Under the pieces are notes generated by a model. The model worked only from the letters and a program-made list of their open reading frames with translations, was not told the DNA's origin and did not search any database. The translations under genes and the position numbers were made by a program. Below are positions 1-10,390 of a stretch of DNA of 64,000 nt, piece after piece. Position 1 is the stretch's first letter, and every line of letters begins with the position of its first letter. Source of the DNA: Oreocharis arfaki. Its lineage: Eukaryota > Chordata > Aves > Passeriformes > Paramythiidae. Where the stretch lies: contig VZRR01007857.1 in assembly GCA_013398015.1 (NCBI GenBank), positions 124,001 to 188,000 on the forward strand, in the 5' to 3' direction.

Positions 1-1680
1 CCCCGCAGACATTGCTGCTCAGCTGTTTGGTTTCATCTCTTCCTAATCTTAAAAGAAGTGACAGTGAATCTATCCTGGATGCACAGGACCTTGCGGGGTG
101 TTTAAACAATCATTCACATCCAGATGTGGTGATCGCTTAGGGGTATCTCCTGGCAGTGTGGGTTGGTGCTGGATATATTATGCTTATATTATGTAAAAGT
201 TGATGTTCAGAGTCTGATATTCAGTCCACAAGAGCAGGAGAGCATTTGGCCATGAGCTGTGCTGTGTGGGGCAATCCCCTTGCCTGTGGGTGCCTGGGGT
301 GTCAGGGGTGTCTCCTATCAGACCTTCCTGCAGATACTGCCATTGAAGGGCTCCCAAACACAGCCAAGGGTACCTACACAGCTTGTCTCCACATCCAAAA
401 AGACCATTAGCCTGGGAGGAGGAGGAGAGCAAGGGGACATAGCAGAGGGAGATAAGGCCGTGGAGCAGAGGATTTGTGGGAAGTTAATGGGCGCTGAATT
501 GGCATTATGCCCCAGCAAGTTCTCACTTCCCTGGCTCTGTGCTGGCTCATCCCCACCCCAGAGCAGGGAGAGAGCAGGATGTACCCACAGCTGAGGGCTG
601 TGCCCCAGCACATCATGGCCAGGGAGCGCAGGGAGCCAGAGTTTGTGGCCCTGGGACCTTGGGCACACAGCAGGTGACAAAAGGGATAAAGCAGAGGAAA
701 ATGAGGTTGCTTCACTGCTGCCCCGTGGATGATGCTGAGGGAGATGCTCCATTTTAAATCAAACTCAGATCAAAGTGGAGATGGCTCCTCTGCTGCTTGG
801 GGATGCATAAGGCTATGTCTGAGCTCTTAACGTAAGGGCAGCTTTTACTACTCAAGGCCATCTCCTTGTTCTGCTTCACTCCTCAATGCTCTCACAAGCC
901 AGTATTTGCTCTGCTTCATATTCTGTTGGCTTGGAAGAGCTGGAGCGAGATTGCCATGGCTTCCCCCCTGGGCAGGAGTGGTGGTGGAGCTTGGCCTCTG
1001 CCTGCTTTGAACTGGGAATGATGCTGGCTCTGTAAGAGAGTTATTTTTGAGGCTTCCTTAGCTTCTAGCACTGGAGCAGGATACTCCCCCCATTAGCTCA
1101 GCCTGCACCTCCAGGGCAAGTCTCTGATGAGGAGCCAAGGTGCAGCAGAGCTGGGGGCTGGCAGCACAGTCCAGCCCCATGAGAAGCACTGCAGCTTCCC
1201 TCTCCATGGGGCAGAGAGAGGCCATTGCCTCAGCCAAAGCAGAAATGCTCTGGTGTTGTTATTAGCTCCCCGGCTCAGGGATAGCAGCTCTTCCTCTGTT
1301 CCTCCTGAGCACTCTCAGAAGCAGCACCATGACTGCTTAAGTCTTTCCCTGTGTCCCCTGTGTCCTCGGCATGCCACCCTGGGGGAGCTCAGCAGTTCAG
1401 GAACATGGCAGCAGTACTTTGCAGAGGGTCAGGAGCGTCCTTGATGGGGCACGCTGGGTTTGGGAGCCATTGGTGAGGGGTCAGCCCTGGGGATGTGCTT
1501 TGGCCCCAGCATCTGCGTTCTCTCTCCTTCATGTCCCCCACACAGCTCAGAGCTGCCTGGGAGAGGCCTGAGAGCAGCAAGGGGATGTGGTGGGATAGTC
1601 GCCTGTGGGCCAGACCCTGCTTGGTCCAGAGGTTTCTGCGAGACTTTTTCCCTGCTCGCATTCCCTTGCTCAGGCCTGGG
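1..1680. other. GC-rich unique sequence, no gene recognised
   Basis: No repeat or coding exon is recognisable here. Open frames of 60-145 codons occur on both strands and overlap one another, which fits GC-rich sequence low in stop codons rather than genes. Base composition changes from GC-rich to AT-rich near 1680, where the retroviral insertion appears to begin. Confidence 0.6.
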
Positions 1681-1689
1681 CGGATGAAA

Positions 1690-2068
1690 TGGACTTTATA
1701 GCCCCAAATCCCTTAATCTCCAGTATACTTAGCAGTATTAGCCAGACTACAAAAGTCATATATACAGTAATTGCACTCAGTGGAGGACACTCACAATTTC
1801 ATGCTGGAAGGAAACATGTTATTCATTTTCCCTTGTCTCCCACCCATCTATGCAGAAATACATTGGAGTCATGATAGAGATACGTTAAACATGCAGAGAA
1901 ATGTCATAGCTGAAATACAACCTGCTCTCCTGGCAATTAACCCAGGCAGCCTTGCAGAAGATGTGCAGGGTGAAACCTGCTCAAAGTGGGGCCTAAAGCT
2001 TCAGCATATCTTAGCTACTAATGCTAAGCAAGTTATGCTAAGCAATTAATATCCTTTACTTCTTTACA
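1690..2068 (-). mobile_element. 3' LTR of the ERV, U3-like portion
   Basis: The LTR begins with TG at 2068-2067, directly after a polypurine tract. Its first 37 bases match the start of the 5' LTR stub at 4575-4539. The segment is AT-rich and ends in a TATA-like GGGCTATAAAGT on the minus strand at about 1702-1692. R and U5 are not recognisable and the lower boundary is uncertain; the LTR may be truncated there. No coding sequence is expected. Confidence 0.65.
2022..2045 (-). repeat. Direct repeat in the LTR U3
   Basis: Two identical 10-bp copies of TGCTAAGCAA (plus strand) lie at 2022-2031 and 2036-2045, separated by four bases. Short direct repeats in U3 often act as enhancer elements in retroviruses. 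That role is inferred from position only. Confidence 0.7.
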
Positions 2069-2069
2069 G

Positions 2070-2085
2070 CCCTCCCTTTGTTTTT
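2070..2085 (-). other. Retroviral polypurine tract
   Basis: On the minus strand the sequence AAAAACAAAGGGAGGG runs down to 2070, followed by one C and then the LTR TG. This is the normal primer site for plus-strand DNA synthesis and it fixes both the orientation of the element and the 3' LTR start. Confidence 0.85.
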
Positions 2086-2108
2086 ATTAAGCATCCCTGC
2101 TAATACAT

Positions 2109-2339
2109 TTAGCAAAGCTCGCAAAGCCTTTCAAAAAGCATGATCAGCTTCCATAATCTTATATACAGAATGATCACAAGCGCCAGACCAAATAGACTCA
2201 AAGCTAGTACAATTACCACTGGGTGGAGCAGGAGGTTATAAATTCCTGTGGCTGTAGGTGACAACCCCAGGAGAGTTTCCCACCGGTGGTGTTCTCCATC
2301 TCTTTTTCCTCTTTTGAACACGCACCGCATTTCATCCAC
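2109..2339 (-). pseudogene. ERV env remnant: Env membrane anchor
   Basis: This 76-codon fragment has a basic and polar N-terminal half, then a segment of about 25 hydrophobic residues (residues 36-60, core VVIVLALSLFGLALVIILYI), then a short charged cytoplasmic-like tail. It lies immediately upstream of the polypurine tract, where the C-terminus of a retroviral transmembrane subunit belongs. It is separated from the upstream Env fragment by stops and a frame change between 2340 and 2408. The start Met is not a real start. Broken and non-functional. Confidence 0.8.
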
Positions 2340-2408
2340 ATTATGGTGGACAGTGATTATAGTTTTTTTCCATCATTTCTTATCTGTTTTAATACTTGAT
2401 GTAAGTCA

Positions 2409-2804
2409 TCATGTTGTGATAATTTCCTTACCAGCATTAAGATTAATTCCAGTTGAAGTAGGTAACAAGTCTTTAACTAGTGTATAATTAGACTGTAACA
2501 ACTGGCGGGACGTAACAGGAGCTGTATAATTAAAATCATACCCTATAATTCCACTAAAGTTACGAATGCAAATATTCAAATGATTACTTGTATCTACAAT
2601 AATATCACCTACTAATATAAAACCAGAAAGGGTCCTTAAGAAAACATATCCTTTTCCAATACATATAAGTGCATTTGCAGGGATTTCATCGGCATGTGTT
2701 TCAGAATGACAAACATTTTGCTCAGTGTCAAGACATGTCTTGGGGTTTAATGGTGTTACTTTTACAGCTGAATCCTTATTGTTCCCATGTGCTGTTGGCC
2801 ACAT
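2409..2804 (-). pseudogene. ERV env remnant: cysteine-containing ectodomain
   Basis: This open fragment of 131 codons lies between the helical Env segment and the membrane anchor. It contains several cysteines (in CLDTEQNVC and ALICIG) and several N-x-S/T glycosylation sites (for example NFS, NYT twice), as expected of an extracellular glycoprotein. I could not place a canonical gammaretroviral CX6CC motif, so the Env class is not assigned. It ends in stops at the 2408 side and is not joined in frame to its neighbours. Confidence 0.7.
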
Positions 2805-3009
2805 GTGTCCACTTTATGGTATCCACACTTTATGTTCTATGGGAAAGATGATTGTATTGTGATTTAGTGCAACAACTGGGTATATGCTGTATACTGAAGC
2901 ATTATATTATTAAGACAGAAACTGTGACCTTATTGTTAATGGGGTCATAATTGCCCAAATACCACCAGGATTAAAACTCTCTTTCAGTTCTGTTGTCCCA
3001 AGCTACTTT

Positions 3010-3411
3010 TCAAACATCTGTGGGTAGGGTGCCTTCTTTGCCTACCCTCCTAAGTGCTGCCACTGTGGAGTGCATCCACATTTGAGTGTGGATACTGCTA
3101 AGAGCTGGTGAAAGATTGCCCTGGACCATTCCAAGTGCCTCTACAATCAGCTGGTGGTCTCTCTCATTAGTTTTCTCCCACAGCGGCAATATATCAGATA
3201 AGAGCCATTGATTAGTCCCCCATGCTAATAGAGAGGATCGCAATGGGTGTTCTAATTTGCTTAAATCACTTGTTGTTGCACTTAGTTTATTTAGGAGCAC
3301 TTCAACATCTATACCATTAAGGACTCCCAATCCTGTCCCTCTAATACCAGTTGCATCCCTCTTTGTTTGCTTTGAAGGGGAATGAGCAGAGAAAGGGTAA
3401 TCAGTCCTGGG
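3010..3411 (-). pseudogene. ERV env remnant: cleavage-site, fusion-peptide and helical region
   Basis: The frame is open from about 3411, upstream of the first Met at 3330. Near 3380-3366 there is a basic stretch (KQTKR) resembling a degenerate furin cleavage site. It is followed by a glycine-rich apolar stretch (GTGLGVL) typical of a fusion peptide, then a leucine-rich segment that could form the heptad-repeat helix. Stops occur before 3411 and after 3010. The upstream surface subunit is largely absent: only about 300 bases separate this from the env leader. Assignment rests on order and character of the segments. Confidence 0.72.
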
Positions 3412-3715
3412 TCAACACTTCACAAGTGATGTTAATTGTATACCATTACTTGTTAAACTATTATCTGTCATTGTGCAACAACTGGTATCAAGTGTTGAGC
3501 AGCAGCTGGTATTTTCAACACAATGAGACCTGTCCTTCTGCTTACCTCTTCCCAGGCTAAATTATAAACCTTATCTGATGGACACCAGAAAGCAAGAGCC
3601 TTCCTGTCAGGTGTTTCAGGAATTGGGAACCTTGTTCCTATATAATCTAGGAAAACTATCTTCCCTTTGGATTTGTTAACTTTCCGCTAATCCGGATCAT
3701 CCATCATTTTTATCC

Positions 3716-3778
3716 TTAGCTATGCTGTAGCAGTAACAGAGTCAATAATACCAAGAGTAGTGAGATGTCCCATTCATT
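3716..3778 (-). pseudogene. ERV env leader (signal-peptide-like)
   Basis: A short frame after the end of integrase encodes a hydrophobic run (ISLLLVLLTLLL) followed by a stop at 3718-3716. Env signal peptides normally begin next to the 3' end of pol, as here. The stop makes it non-functional. Confidence 0.5.
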
Positions 3779-3811
3779 CTTAGCTGATGTGAGAGTTTTT
3801 CCAGGAGTCAG

Positions 3812-4041
3812 TCATTTGTCAGCTGGCTGGCTAGTTACCACCTGCTTGATGGGAGAATGGTGTATCCATCTTTCTTTTCCTAAACTTTTAACAGCACAAT
3901 AAGAACATAGTAAGATGGTATATGGTGCTTCCCACTTAGGTTCCAGTTTGTATTTTCATGAGAACATGTTAATTAAAATGTCATCTCCGGGTTGTGTATC
4001 ATGGACATGTATTTCCAGAGCTGTAGGCTGATACCATTGAG
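3812..4041 (-). pseudogene. ERV pol remnant: integrase C-terminal domain
   Basis: Translation shows a PGDD motif starting near 3991, then LEPKWEAPY and, after about 25 more residues, WIHHS (3868-3854). This order is typical of the integrase C-terminal DNA-binding domain of gammaretrovirus-like elements (GPY/F subtype). An in-frame stop interrupts it at 3958-3956 and the frame ends at 3814-3812. The catalytic core that should precede it is missing: only about 190 degenerate bases separate it from RNase H. Confidence 0.82.
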
Positions 4042-4231
4042 CATATTTATGTTATTTTCAAACCCTTCCTGCATATATATGATGTATTGTGTCAACCATT
4101 CATCAGATGAGATGAGTAGGTGTCTTAACTGGGTGTTACCTTCTTTAATAAGGCCCCATGTCAACCTTTCTTGTTGGAAAGGCTTCTACCCAGCCTGGTA
4201 ACTGATGTATTATCACTAACAAGTGTATTCA

Positions 4232-4538
4232 CTGCTGCTACATCAGCCAAGGCATTTCCTTCCCTAATTTCTGTAGAGGCCTTGGTATGTGACTGGACAA
4301 TATATTACAGCAATTTCTTTGGGTTGCTGGGGCTGATTCCAGCACTTGTGTATTTCTTCTCCACTTAATACTTTTTTCCCCAATCATGTGAAAAATCTTT
4401 GTTCTTTCCGTAGCTTTGCCATTGTGTGGCATACCCTGAGAGCATACCAAGAGTTTTTTGGCTCGTTTCCCTTTTCTCAGTTGTTCTGTACATGTCAGGG
4501 CTACCAGTTCACCCTGTCCTTGCTGGGAGTGTGCCGTG
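4232..4538 (-). pseudogene. ERV pol remnant: RNase H domain
   Basis: Two RNase H landmarks are visible: GELVALT at 4513-4493, matching the first helix region with its catalytic Glu, and GNALADVAA at 4258-4232, carrying the final catalytic Asp. Between them the reading frame must shift at least once, and the Asp-containing strand in the middle is degraded. The RT domain that normally precedes RNase H is absent: the sequence upstream runs directly into LTR-like sequence at about 4539. Confidence 0.8.
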
Positions 4539-4575
4539 GTTACACTGAGCAATTAATACCCTTTATTTCTTCACA
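4539..4575 (-). mobile_element. 5' LTR stub of the ERV
   Basis: The 37 bases starting with TG at 4575-4574 match the first 37 bases of the 3' LTR (2068-2032). Similarity stops abruptly near 4539, where RNase H coding sequence starts. This suggests that a deletion removed the rest of the 5' LTR, the leader, gag, protease and RT. Confidence 0.7.
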
Positions 4576-5212
4576 AGGTGAGGAGCCAGTCCCTCATCTT
4601 TACAGCTGGGTGTTTGTATGTCCCACTCCTGGTGCTGCTCCTGTTTGCAGAGCCGGTAACTGATGGCAGAGAAGACTTTACTGTCTGAGGAATACTTATG
4701 CAAACAAGCACAATGGCTTAATAGGGAACACCCGGAGAAATCTCCAAAGAAAGCGCCATAAATTCCCCTTCCTGTGGATTTATGGGGAGATTTTTCACAG
4801 ATATTTATGGTTTCCCAGGTGCGCTGTTGTGACTCCTTAGTGCAGATTTGCATGGTGTGCTCCAGGAGCTGATGAGAGGGGAACATTGATGGGGCAGCCC
4901 TGTGTTCATACCAGGATGGGAGTGGGAAATGGCTCCTTAATCTCTTGGTGAATTCCTCCTGTGTGTGGCAGTTCGGAGCTCTGCTAGCACCAGCTGAGCA
5001 CCTGGGGAGGCTCGTGAGTGAGGCTGGCTGGATTTAGGTGGCCCTGATCAATTTAGATGGTCCTGGTGCAATGCAAGTGCAGGTCACCTGCCACAGCCCT
5101 GTCTGAGCGTGCTGCCCCATCCACCCCTGCAGGACTGGGCCACACCAACACTCCCCTGTTACTGTCCACAGCCAGCCCATTCAACCACATCTTCTTTTCT
5201 CCTCTTTTCCAG
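4576..5212. other. ERV flank with POU-octamer-like motifs
   Basis: This is unique sequence. It contains ATGCAAAC at 4698-4705 and a perfect octamer ATTTGCAT at 4846-4853. The stretch 4680-4870 is AT-balanced and could be a conserved regulatory block, which is inference only. 5190-5212 is a strong pyrimidine tract ending in AG. No coding gene is recognised. Confidence 0.4.
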
Positions 5213-5255
5213 GTTCCTTGCCTCACCAGCAGGTCGTTGTAGGCTTTCAGCTCTG
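5213..5255 (+). other. Candidate 43-nt exon (splice signals only)
   Basis: A long pyrimidine tract (5190-5210) ends in AG at 5211-5212, and 43 bases later there is a consensus donor CTG|GTAAGTG at 5256. Two of the three frames are open. Nothing in the short peptide is recognised, so it could equally be a non-coding exon or a chance pair of signals. Confidence 0.25.
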
Positions 5256-7186
5256 GTAAGTGCAGTTGTGTTTTCTCCTCGCTGAATCCACGCCAGTTGT
5301 GAAAGTGTCACGTAGGGGGTTGGAGGGGCAGTGGGCTGGGCACCACCACTGCTCCCCAGGCAGGTGGAAGAGCCTGAGTGTGCCTCTAAATGAGCCAGTT
5401 CCTGCTGCACTTCACCCCAGAATTATTTCCCCTCTGTGTGAAAATACACTGAGATTTGTTTATCAGTGCCCTTCCATAGTCCATGAAGGGAAGCACTGTG
5501 GGCATCTTTAATCCTTTCTAGGTAAACTTTCTTGATTGGGAACTGAAAACTTTGGTGATTGGCATGATGATTGTAATAAAAGCTGGGAAGTATCTGGCAC
5601 TGGGTAGAAGGAGAGCACAACCTGCCCAGGGACCTTTGCAGAGGAGCAAGGCTTAGAGGAGCATTTAGGACCTGGAATAAATGTGGATGTCAGAAGCTGC
5701 AGTCCTGGCTGCAAGCTAGTGTGGTCACCTGTAACCTTTCCAGGAATGTGCTCCTCTCAGGCTACCCACTCTGCCACCAGCCACCTGGCTGACTGTCCTG
5801 GGGAACGAGTGGGTAGAAGGATAACATTTCTAGGCTTTCTCAGGCAAAAGTCCCTGTGCCATTCAGTGTTTGATGTTTTCATGCTTCTAAAGTCCCCATG
5901 GGTTTTCTAACCTTACCTTTAACCCAGCAGAAAGGGTCCTGGTTCTGTGCTGCGGTAAATTAGCAGGAGTGTCTTGCAATCAGCATGGCTGCCATGTATT
6001 GTGTCATCTTCACCTTTGTCCTCTTGACATGTTCTCTTTAAAAAGTACGCATTTATCAAAAAAAGCAGCCTCTTTGCTTGAATCTATCTGTTGGTTTGAT
6101 AATTAAGTCCCATGGAAGGCACTGACATCAGCCATGTGCTCAAGGATTTGCCACCGATGTCCCAGGTTGCATGGCCCTGTTGAACTTGAGGGGATTTCTT
6201 TTCTTTAGCTGCAAATGGTTCGCTACCTGGGGGCTAAAATTATTGAAGGGAGGGTTGTTATGGTGATCTCAGGGTTTTGGGGTGCTGCTGGTGTGACCTT
6301 GCTCTGAGACAGAGCTGTTCTGTGACGGGGACACCACTGTCTGGAGCATATCTAATCATAGCAGGGGGCAAATGAAGGTTGTGGATCCTGGTGCCTAGGG
6401 AACTGCCCTGATGTCCTCTCCTTGTGCATCCATCTCACTGGAGGGCATTGGACACAGCGTGAGCTTACCCCAAAAGCTATTCCTCACTCCAAAACTGTGC
6501 AGAGCCTCCTGATCCGTGATGCTTTGCTTGTGACCTTGGCAGCCTCAGCTGGGAGCAGCTCAGGCCCTTGGGAGAGCTGTGCTGTGTTTAGGAAGCAGCA
6601 CTGCCATACTCCAGCACGTGAAGAAACTCCAGCCAATCGGTGGATGAACCAATCAAGTGATTTTTCTGTGTCAGGGCTGTGTTACACTGGGAAGTGAACA
6701 TACAGCTCTGTCTTCCCAGACAATTCCTGCAGGAGAAGCTCTGGCCACGCTCCTTCCAACAGCAAAAAACAAGTGTCTGTAGCTGCAGAGTGGGGACAGG
6801 CAAGACAGAGCCCATTGGTCCTCGAAAAAGGGGAGAAAATGGAAAATGGCCTGGAGGAAGGGGCAGTGGGGGAGAAGTGGTCAAGGCGGTAGAATTGCCT
6901 CTCCCGACGCAATGTAATCAGCTCACGGCTTCTTCTCCCCAATCCTCTTACACCCCTCCCGTTGCACATCTCTCCCCAGACATGGCCATGTGTGTTAGCA
7001 GAGATAAAAGCTCTCTTCCCACGCGGGCTCTTCTCCCCCAGCATGCTTAATCATGAGCCAACGTGGCAGTCTTCCTGAGAGATGCCCCGGGCCTGGCTCC
7101 TCACTCTCCCTCCCTGCCTCCTGCCTTTTGCCTCAGCTCCCACTCTGCCCCGCACCCCGGGGCTGCCCGCACGCCCCTGCAGCCTG
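5256..7186. other. Unique sequence, no gene recognised
   Basis: Mixed composition with short overlapping open frames on both strands and no recognisable domain. An AT-richer part lies at about 5990-6110. No interspersed repeat was recognised. Confidence 0.5.
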
Positions 7187-7320
7187 CGCAGCCATCACGT
7201 GCCTCTGATAAATGAGCTTCATCTGCACTCAAAATTAATCACATTGTCATGCTGGCAGAGGATGAGGCAGCTGCGCCGAAATGCCTGAATCCCTGGCTAA
7301 TTTATCACAGGGGCTGGATG
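7187..7320. promoter_or_regulatory. Possible conserved non-coding element
   Basis: Sequence around 7190-7310 mixes AT-rich words such as AAAATTAATCACATT and GGCTAATTTATCACA with intact CpGs (CATCACGTGCC, CTGCGCCG). It contains homeodomain-type TAAT cores and an E-box CACGTG. Conservation is inferred from composition and needs alignment. Confidence 0.25.
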
Positions 7321-10300
7321 CAGAGCTCTGCAGCTCCTGCCGCATGGGGACATGCTCCAGAGAGGCGGATGGTGACGAGGAGCTGCGAGGCCTGGGAGCG
7401 AATGCTTGGGAGGACACATTCTCCTCCTCCCCAGAGCTCAGCCACTGATTTGCAACCAGGAGAACCTGGTGGGAGATTGCTTGTGCCCAGGAGGGCCAGT
7501 GCTGCTGGTGACAGCCCAGCTCCTCCGAGCCACCTTGGACCTGGGAGCTGATGTGCCCTCCTGTGCTGGAGCATGCTCGGGAACCCAGTGCAGAAGACTA
7601 ATGAGGGAAATGAATATGAGGGAATTATTCCAGGATTTCCAAAGCCATGGTCTTTGTGGATGGTGGAAGCAGGAGGCACCCAGCCAGGATGATGTGTCTT
7701 GTTCACTTCATTGCTCCAGTTTTGCTTATCAGGAGCAAAGTGTTGACCGGCTGCACCCATGCTACCTGGGATGGGCTGGGATCAGCATGGAGAACCAGCT
7801 CCAGGGCCAAGAGCTCCCAGCTGGGCCAGTTCCTGGTACAGGACATCTGGGATGGGGGCCAGTTGTGATGTTCACTCCTGGTGTGCGTCTTTCTGGGATC
7901 CACATCATCCTGTTTGCTTGTTGGTTGCCCGCTGCTCCTCTCCATTTCAGCGTGGGTTTGCTGGGCAGACTCTCTTCTCCTAAATCCATCCCTAGGACAG
8001 ACATGGGTTTCTCCAATATATTCACTCTCGCTTGTCTTGTGGTAATTAATTACTAATTCCAGACCAGACTCAGCTCTGGAGTGCTCGTTAACTAATTGGA
8101 TGCCTTCCAGCAAATCCCAGCAGTCCCTCCACGATGGGAAAGTCATGCGTTCCTTGTCTGCTTCCTGATTGCTTTGTCCCTCCTTAGTACATGGGAGCAC
8201 CTTGGGAGAGATCTGCTGGGGCTGCTCTCCTGGAACTAGCAGGGGGCTGCTGACAGCACAGCAGGTGCTTCCTTGGGGGCGCATAATAATAGACAGCAAA
8301 GCAAAGCAACACATAGATGCCCCATACAGGGACTGGTGGCATTCTTCGCTGCACTCCCAGCTGCTGGAAGAGGCTGGAAACCTGCTCTGCCCACTGGTCT
8401 CTGAGGGTTTCACACCGACCCTCTTTGCCGATATTGTCGGATGTGGGTTTTTTTCCTCATGGCCTGGCAGAAATGCTGGAAAACTGTTGTCCTTTGCAGT
8501 CTGAAGCTCTGTGTTGCTCACGCTTTGCTGTCACGGGGAGAATCGGTCCCATGTTTTTAGAGAAAAGAGGCTTTTATCAATAAAATTGAGCTGCTGGTGC
8601 TCCCAGCAGCTTCCCCAGACGAAACAGTGAATGGCTTTTGTTAAAACTTTAAATCTTAACTTACAAGGGCATGGACTCCCTTAGATCATCATCAGCCGTA
8701 AGCTGATGTTCAGATACACATGGTGTTTTGAGAAAGGGTGTTTTGGTCTCCTGTGCCTGTGAGGGCCCCACGGGGTCTCTGGCCACTGGGTGCCAGCAGT
8801 CATGGGCAGCTGAGCAAGAGAGAGTGGAAGGCTCAGTCTGAGAATCTCTGAGCCTCCTCCTCAGACCCTACAGCCTGCTGGGCTGACCCAGGAGCTTTCC
8901 TCCCTCCTCACCTGCATGCTTCAGAGTGGATTCTGAGGCTGGGCTGTGCTTGTGATTCTGTTTCCAAGCTCTTTGGAGAGGCAGATGTGTGCATGGCTGT
9001 GAGCAGGAGACATGTCTGACCTGATGTTCATCCTTATTTCAACTCCCCCAGGGCCTTTGGGGGATGATGCAGCCTTCGGTCAGCACACAGGAAGAATTAC
9101 AGTTCTCTTGGCTCAGCTGCATGTTCAGAGTGAGCCACTGCCGAGGCAAGGGGTCCCATGGGTGCCACCCCTAACCCTGGTGGCATGGTGATGGGTCCTA
9201 GTGGTCAGCATTGCTCAGCCTTGTTGAGGCTGCCTACTTCACCAGGCTGCTTTATTTTTTTTTATATGCTCTTATTTTTTTAAGTCAGGGCTAAAGCTGA
9301 GGTTTTGTAGGCACCCTTTTGCCAAAACATGACTGGCTTGTGCCTGCCATTGAGTGGAGAGGCCAGGGAGGAGCTGAGGTGTGACATGGGGAACTGGAGA
9401 TGCGCAGTGACACCAGTGCAAGAATTGATCACACAGCCTGGGAAATAACAGCTCAGGTTTCCAGAGTGTGTGTTGAGAAGGTGGAAGGCAGCGCTCCTCG
9501 GGAGCTTGGCAGCAGAGGATGTCGATGCTGGGAGACTCCAAAAGATGCCTTGCCTGGGTTGTGTGAGGAAGAGTACTGAGGGTCAGTGCCAGGACTCACA
9601 GAGGTGGCTGGGCTGCTGCTGGTGCCAGGACAGGGCAGGACCTCCTGCCAGAGTCAGGCCTGGGCAGCTGCTGCTGGCTCTGCTCAGCATTTACCATCCC
9701 CTGGGCTGGGAGGGAGCCCAAACACAGATCCAGGAACAGCAGAGAGAGGCATCCCTCGGAGCACATGGGATGCTACAGGGATGCTGAGCCACCTCAGCAG
9801 AGGGAAGTGCTTGTCTGCCCAAAGAAAGGCTTTTCCAGACTCTGTCAGAGCTTGGGGAAAGCCTGTTGTGACTGTTTTGAAGCACTTAGCAGTTGGAGGT
9901 GCCCAAGTCTTTTAGGACTCAGAGTTCAGCTTCTGAAAGGACCTGTTCCCTAGAAATTCAAAGTAACTGACTCTGCTGATCCCTGTGTACCAGCAGGCAG
10001 GGCAACATTTAAGGACTTGTCATGGCAGGGCTGACACCAGCCTGCTTTTTAGGTGCAAATAACTGTGCCACAAATTACATCAGACTTTGCTATCAATTAA
10101 CAATCCTCTGTTCTCTGCTCCTCTGATCTTTTGTCAGTGTGAAGGAACTGGAAGTGGCTCTTTGGGTCTAGTCCAGCCCCAGGGTAGTAAATTGGACATC
10201 TCCTGTCCCTCCATCTCTTGTAGAATCCATATGGATGTAATGGATTTAGTGGCATCTTGTATTTTCCTCTGTCCAGGCACAAATAATGGTATTTTGCCCT

Positions 10301-10390
10301 GGCACCCCATGGTGCAAAACCCCCTTACCCACATTTTGGAGAGAGCTGTGCTGTGAATCCTCACCTGTGCTCCTCTGAGCTCAGCCTTTG
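7321..10390. other. Unique sequence with overlapping long chance frames
   Basis: Two long frames overlap on opposite strands: 7406-8056 (+, 216 codons) and 7703-8521 (-, 272 codons). Neither has a recognisable domain, hydrophobic pattern or splice context. A T-rich run lies at 9248-9281. An AATAAA at 8579-8584 is not linked to any transcript that I can see. Confidence 0.5.

Larger units (their letters stand above)
1681..4575 (-). mobile_element. Degraded, internally deleted endogenous retrovirus (class I-like pol)
   Basis: Read on the minus strand this segment has retroviral order: LTR start, RNase H, integrase C-terminus, Env, polypurine tract, LTR start. The two LTR starts (4575 downward and 2068 downward) match at about 31 of 37 positions, and all six differences are transitions. 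The integrase C-terminus has the GPY/F-type pattern known from gammaretrovirus-like elements (LEPKWEAPY, then WIHHS). gag, protease, reverse transcriptase, the integrase core and most of the Env surface subunit are missing. The remaining frames carry stops and frameshifts, so no protein can be made. No target-site duplication was found: the base after the 5' LTR stub on the plus strand begins AGGTG, and I could not match it near 1680, so the left boundary is approximate. Seen: the motifs and repeats. Inferred: one insertion followed by internal deletion. Confidence 0.85.

Noticed and set aside
1600..1700. Target-site duplication of the ERV matching AGGTG at 4576-4580
   Set aside because: No copy adjacent to a TG terminus was found near 1680, so the left boundary stays open.
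7703..8521. 272-codon minus-strand frame as a protein gene
   Set aside because: It overlaps a long plus-strand frame, has no recognisable domain or splice context, and fits compositional stop depletion. Kept only as a low-interest finding.
8575..8590. AATAAA as a gene's poly(A) signal
   Set aside because: No upstream coding exon or downstream GU-rich context is evident; such hexamers are common by chance.
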